Part shown: one piece after another, positions 13,212-13,884 of the stretch
How the letters are laid out: the number at the start of each line of letters is the position of its first letter
How positions within the stretch are numbered: position 1 is the stretch's first letter
From: Oscillospiraceae bacterium
GTDB lineage: Bacteria; Bacillota_A; Clostridia; Oscillospirales; Oscillospiraceae
Reading direction: 5' to 3'
NCBI GenBank assembly: GCA_024690695.1
Contig: JAILOS010000077.1
Location: 1-13,884, forward strand
DNA: 13,884 bases
Made by a program: the position numbers and the translations under genes
Notes under the pieces: generated by a model
Database searches by the model: none
What the model saw: the letters and a program-made list of their open reading frames with translations, nothing else
Told to the model about the DNA's origin: nothing

Positions 13212-13884
13212 TTATTCCCCGCGCAGGATCCCGTGACGCTCGGCGATCGCGCGGGCCGTGCCCTCCCCCTCGCCGAGAGGCCGGACGTAGCCCTTGAGCA
13301 TGCGCGCCTTCGCCTGCAGCGCCCGGGAATGGGGATCGACGTAGATCGTGCAGCGCACGCGGGCGTTCTTCGCCTCCTGCACGAGGTTCGCGCCGGGCGA
13401 ATTGCCGTCGAAGGCCAGCAGCACCGAGGGGCGGCGCTTGAAGATCTCGGACGCAAAGCTCTTGTAAAGGCCGCTGCCGTTCGGCTCCACCGACAGCCGC
13501 AGCGCCGCGCCGCCGCGCTGCAGCCGGTCGCGCTCGGCGCGCGTCAGCCGGCCCGGCACGATGGCGAAAACGCGGAAACGTCCGCGGTTTTGCCGCAGCA
13601 GATAGCCCTCGCAGCCGCCGAGCCGGTGGCCGAGCACGAAAAAGCATTTGTCCGGGTCCGCCGTCTCCAGCAGCTCGTCGATCAGACGGCGGCTCTCCTC
13701 GCGCAGGCGCGTGCGGCGGCCGTCGCTGTTGAAGCTGCCGCCGGCCACGACGATCGGGAGCAGGCCCTCGGGCAGCTCCTCGACCTGCGAAGCGAGCGTC
13801 TCCGCGTCGACCAGCCCGCCGGCGCCGTGCCAGAGATCCGGCGCGACCGGCGCTTCGTCCGCAAGGCGCTCGCGCAGCAGCGCC
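13212..13884 (-). CDS. SLOG/Rossmann-like nucleotide-binding protein, C-terminal part (partial)
   Basis: The minus-strand frame is open without a stop from 13884 to the TGA-type stop at 13212, so the gene enters from the right edge and its start is not seen. A GTG at 13748 is internal: the residues before it (PEGLLPIV) lead straight into the VVAGGSFNSD strand-loop. The visible ~223 residues contain that glycine loop, FFVLGHRLGGCEGYLLRQN, and RPSVLLAFDGNSPGANLVQEAKNARVRCTIYV in two parts, a beta-loop-helix order typical of SLOG/YspA/DprA-like nucleotide-sensing folds. The last part (RALQAKARMLKGYVRPLGEG) is basic and then Gly/Glu-rich. This assignment is a structural guess; the function and operon partners lie outside the window. 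It shares the pgi terminator. Confidence 0.7.
   Translation of the reverse strand, partial: ALLRERLADEAPVAPDLWHGAGGLVDAETLASQVEELPEGLLPIVVAGGSFNSDGRRTRLREESRRLIDELLETADPDKCFFVLGHRLGGCEGYLLRQNRGRFRVFAIVPGRLTRAERDRLQRGGAALRLSVEPNGSGLYKSFASEIFKRRPSVLLAFDGNSPGANLVQEAKNARVRCTIYVDPHSRALQAKARMLKGYVRPLGEGEGTARAIAERHGILRGE

Overview
The window looks like chromosome from a high-GC, endospore-forming member of the Clostridia, most likely in or near the Oscillospirales. The evidence is a 16S 5' end of Firmicutes type, a T-box riboswitch in front of thrS, a spore cortex-lytic enzyme (SleB), the ylxM-ffh-rpsP-khpA cluster, strong AGGAGG-type ribosome binding sites, TTGACA/TATAAT promoters with 17-bp spacers, and GC-rich codon use. 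The order-level placement is an inference from memory of 16S sequences.

Layout. (1) 1-467, minus strand: the first ~119 nt of a 16S rRNA gene running off the left edge, its leader with a boxA-like motif, two tandem rRNA promoters (P1, P2) with a terminator-like hairpin between them, and helically phased A-tracts upstream of P1. (2) 510-4342, minus strand: thrS with its own promoter and T-box leader, then sleB, then a zinc-ribbon/coiled-coil/membrane protein with its own promoter and terminator. (3) 4427-8093, plus strand: ychF as a single-gene unit with promoter and terminator, then a ylxM-ffh-rpsP-khpA unit (SRP GTPase, its HTH partner, ribosomal protein S16 and a KH RNA-binding protein) ending at a bidirectional terminator. 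(4) 8117-9452, minus strand: murI and a DUF1934 gene, overlapping by four bases, with a promoter and a terminator that embraces the last stop codon. (5) 9466-13204, plus strand: an unrecognised 135-aa protein, a GreA-family factor, a PIG-V-like GT-C membrane glycosyltransferase and pgi, read from one visible promoter to a strong terminator. (6) 13212-13884, minus strand: the C-terminal part of a SLOG/Rossmann-like protein that enters from the right edge.

Most of the content is housekeeping: translation (16S, thrS, rpsP), protein targeting (ffh), wall precursor and spore cortex (murI, sleB), and central carbon metabolism (pgi). I see no CRISPR array, prophage, insertion sequence or defence island. 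The most interesting signals are regulatory. At the thrS-sleB junction a 15-bp terminator stem contains the sleB ribosome binding site, while a candidate forespore (sigma-G) promoter would start transcription inside the loop and free that site. The rRNA leader carries a terminator-like hairpin between its two promoters. In the proteins, the oddest points are a Gly in place of the substrate-binding Asn next to the catalytic Cys of MurI, and a ThrRS without its TGS domain.
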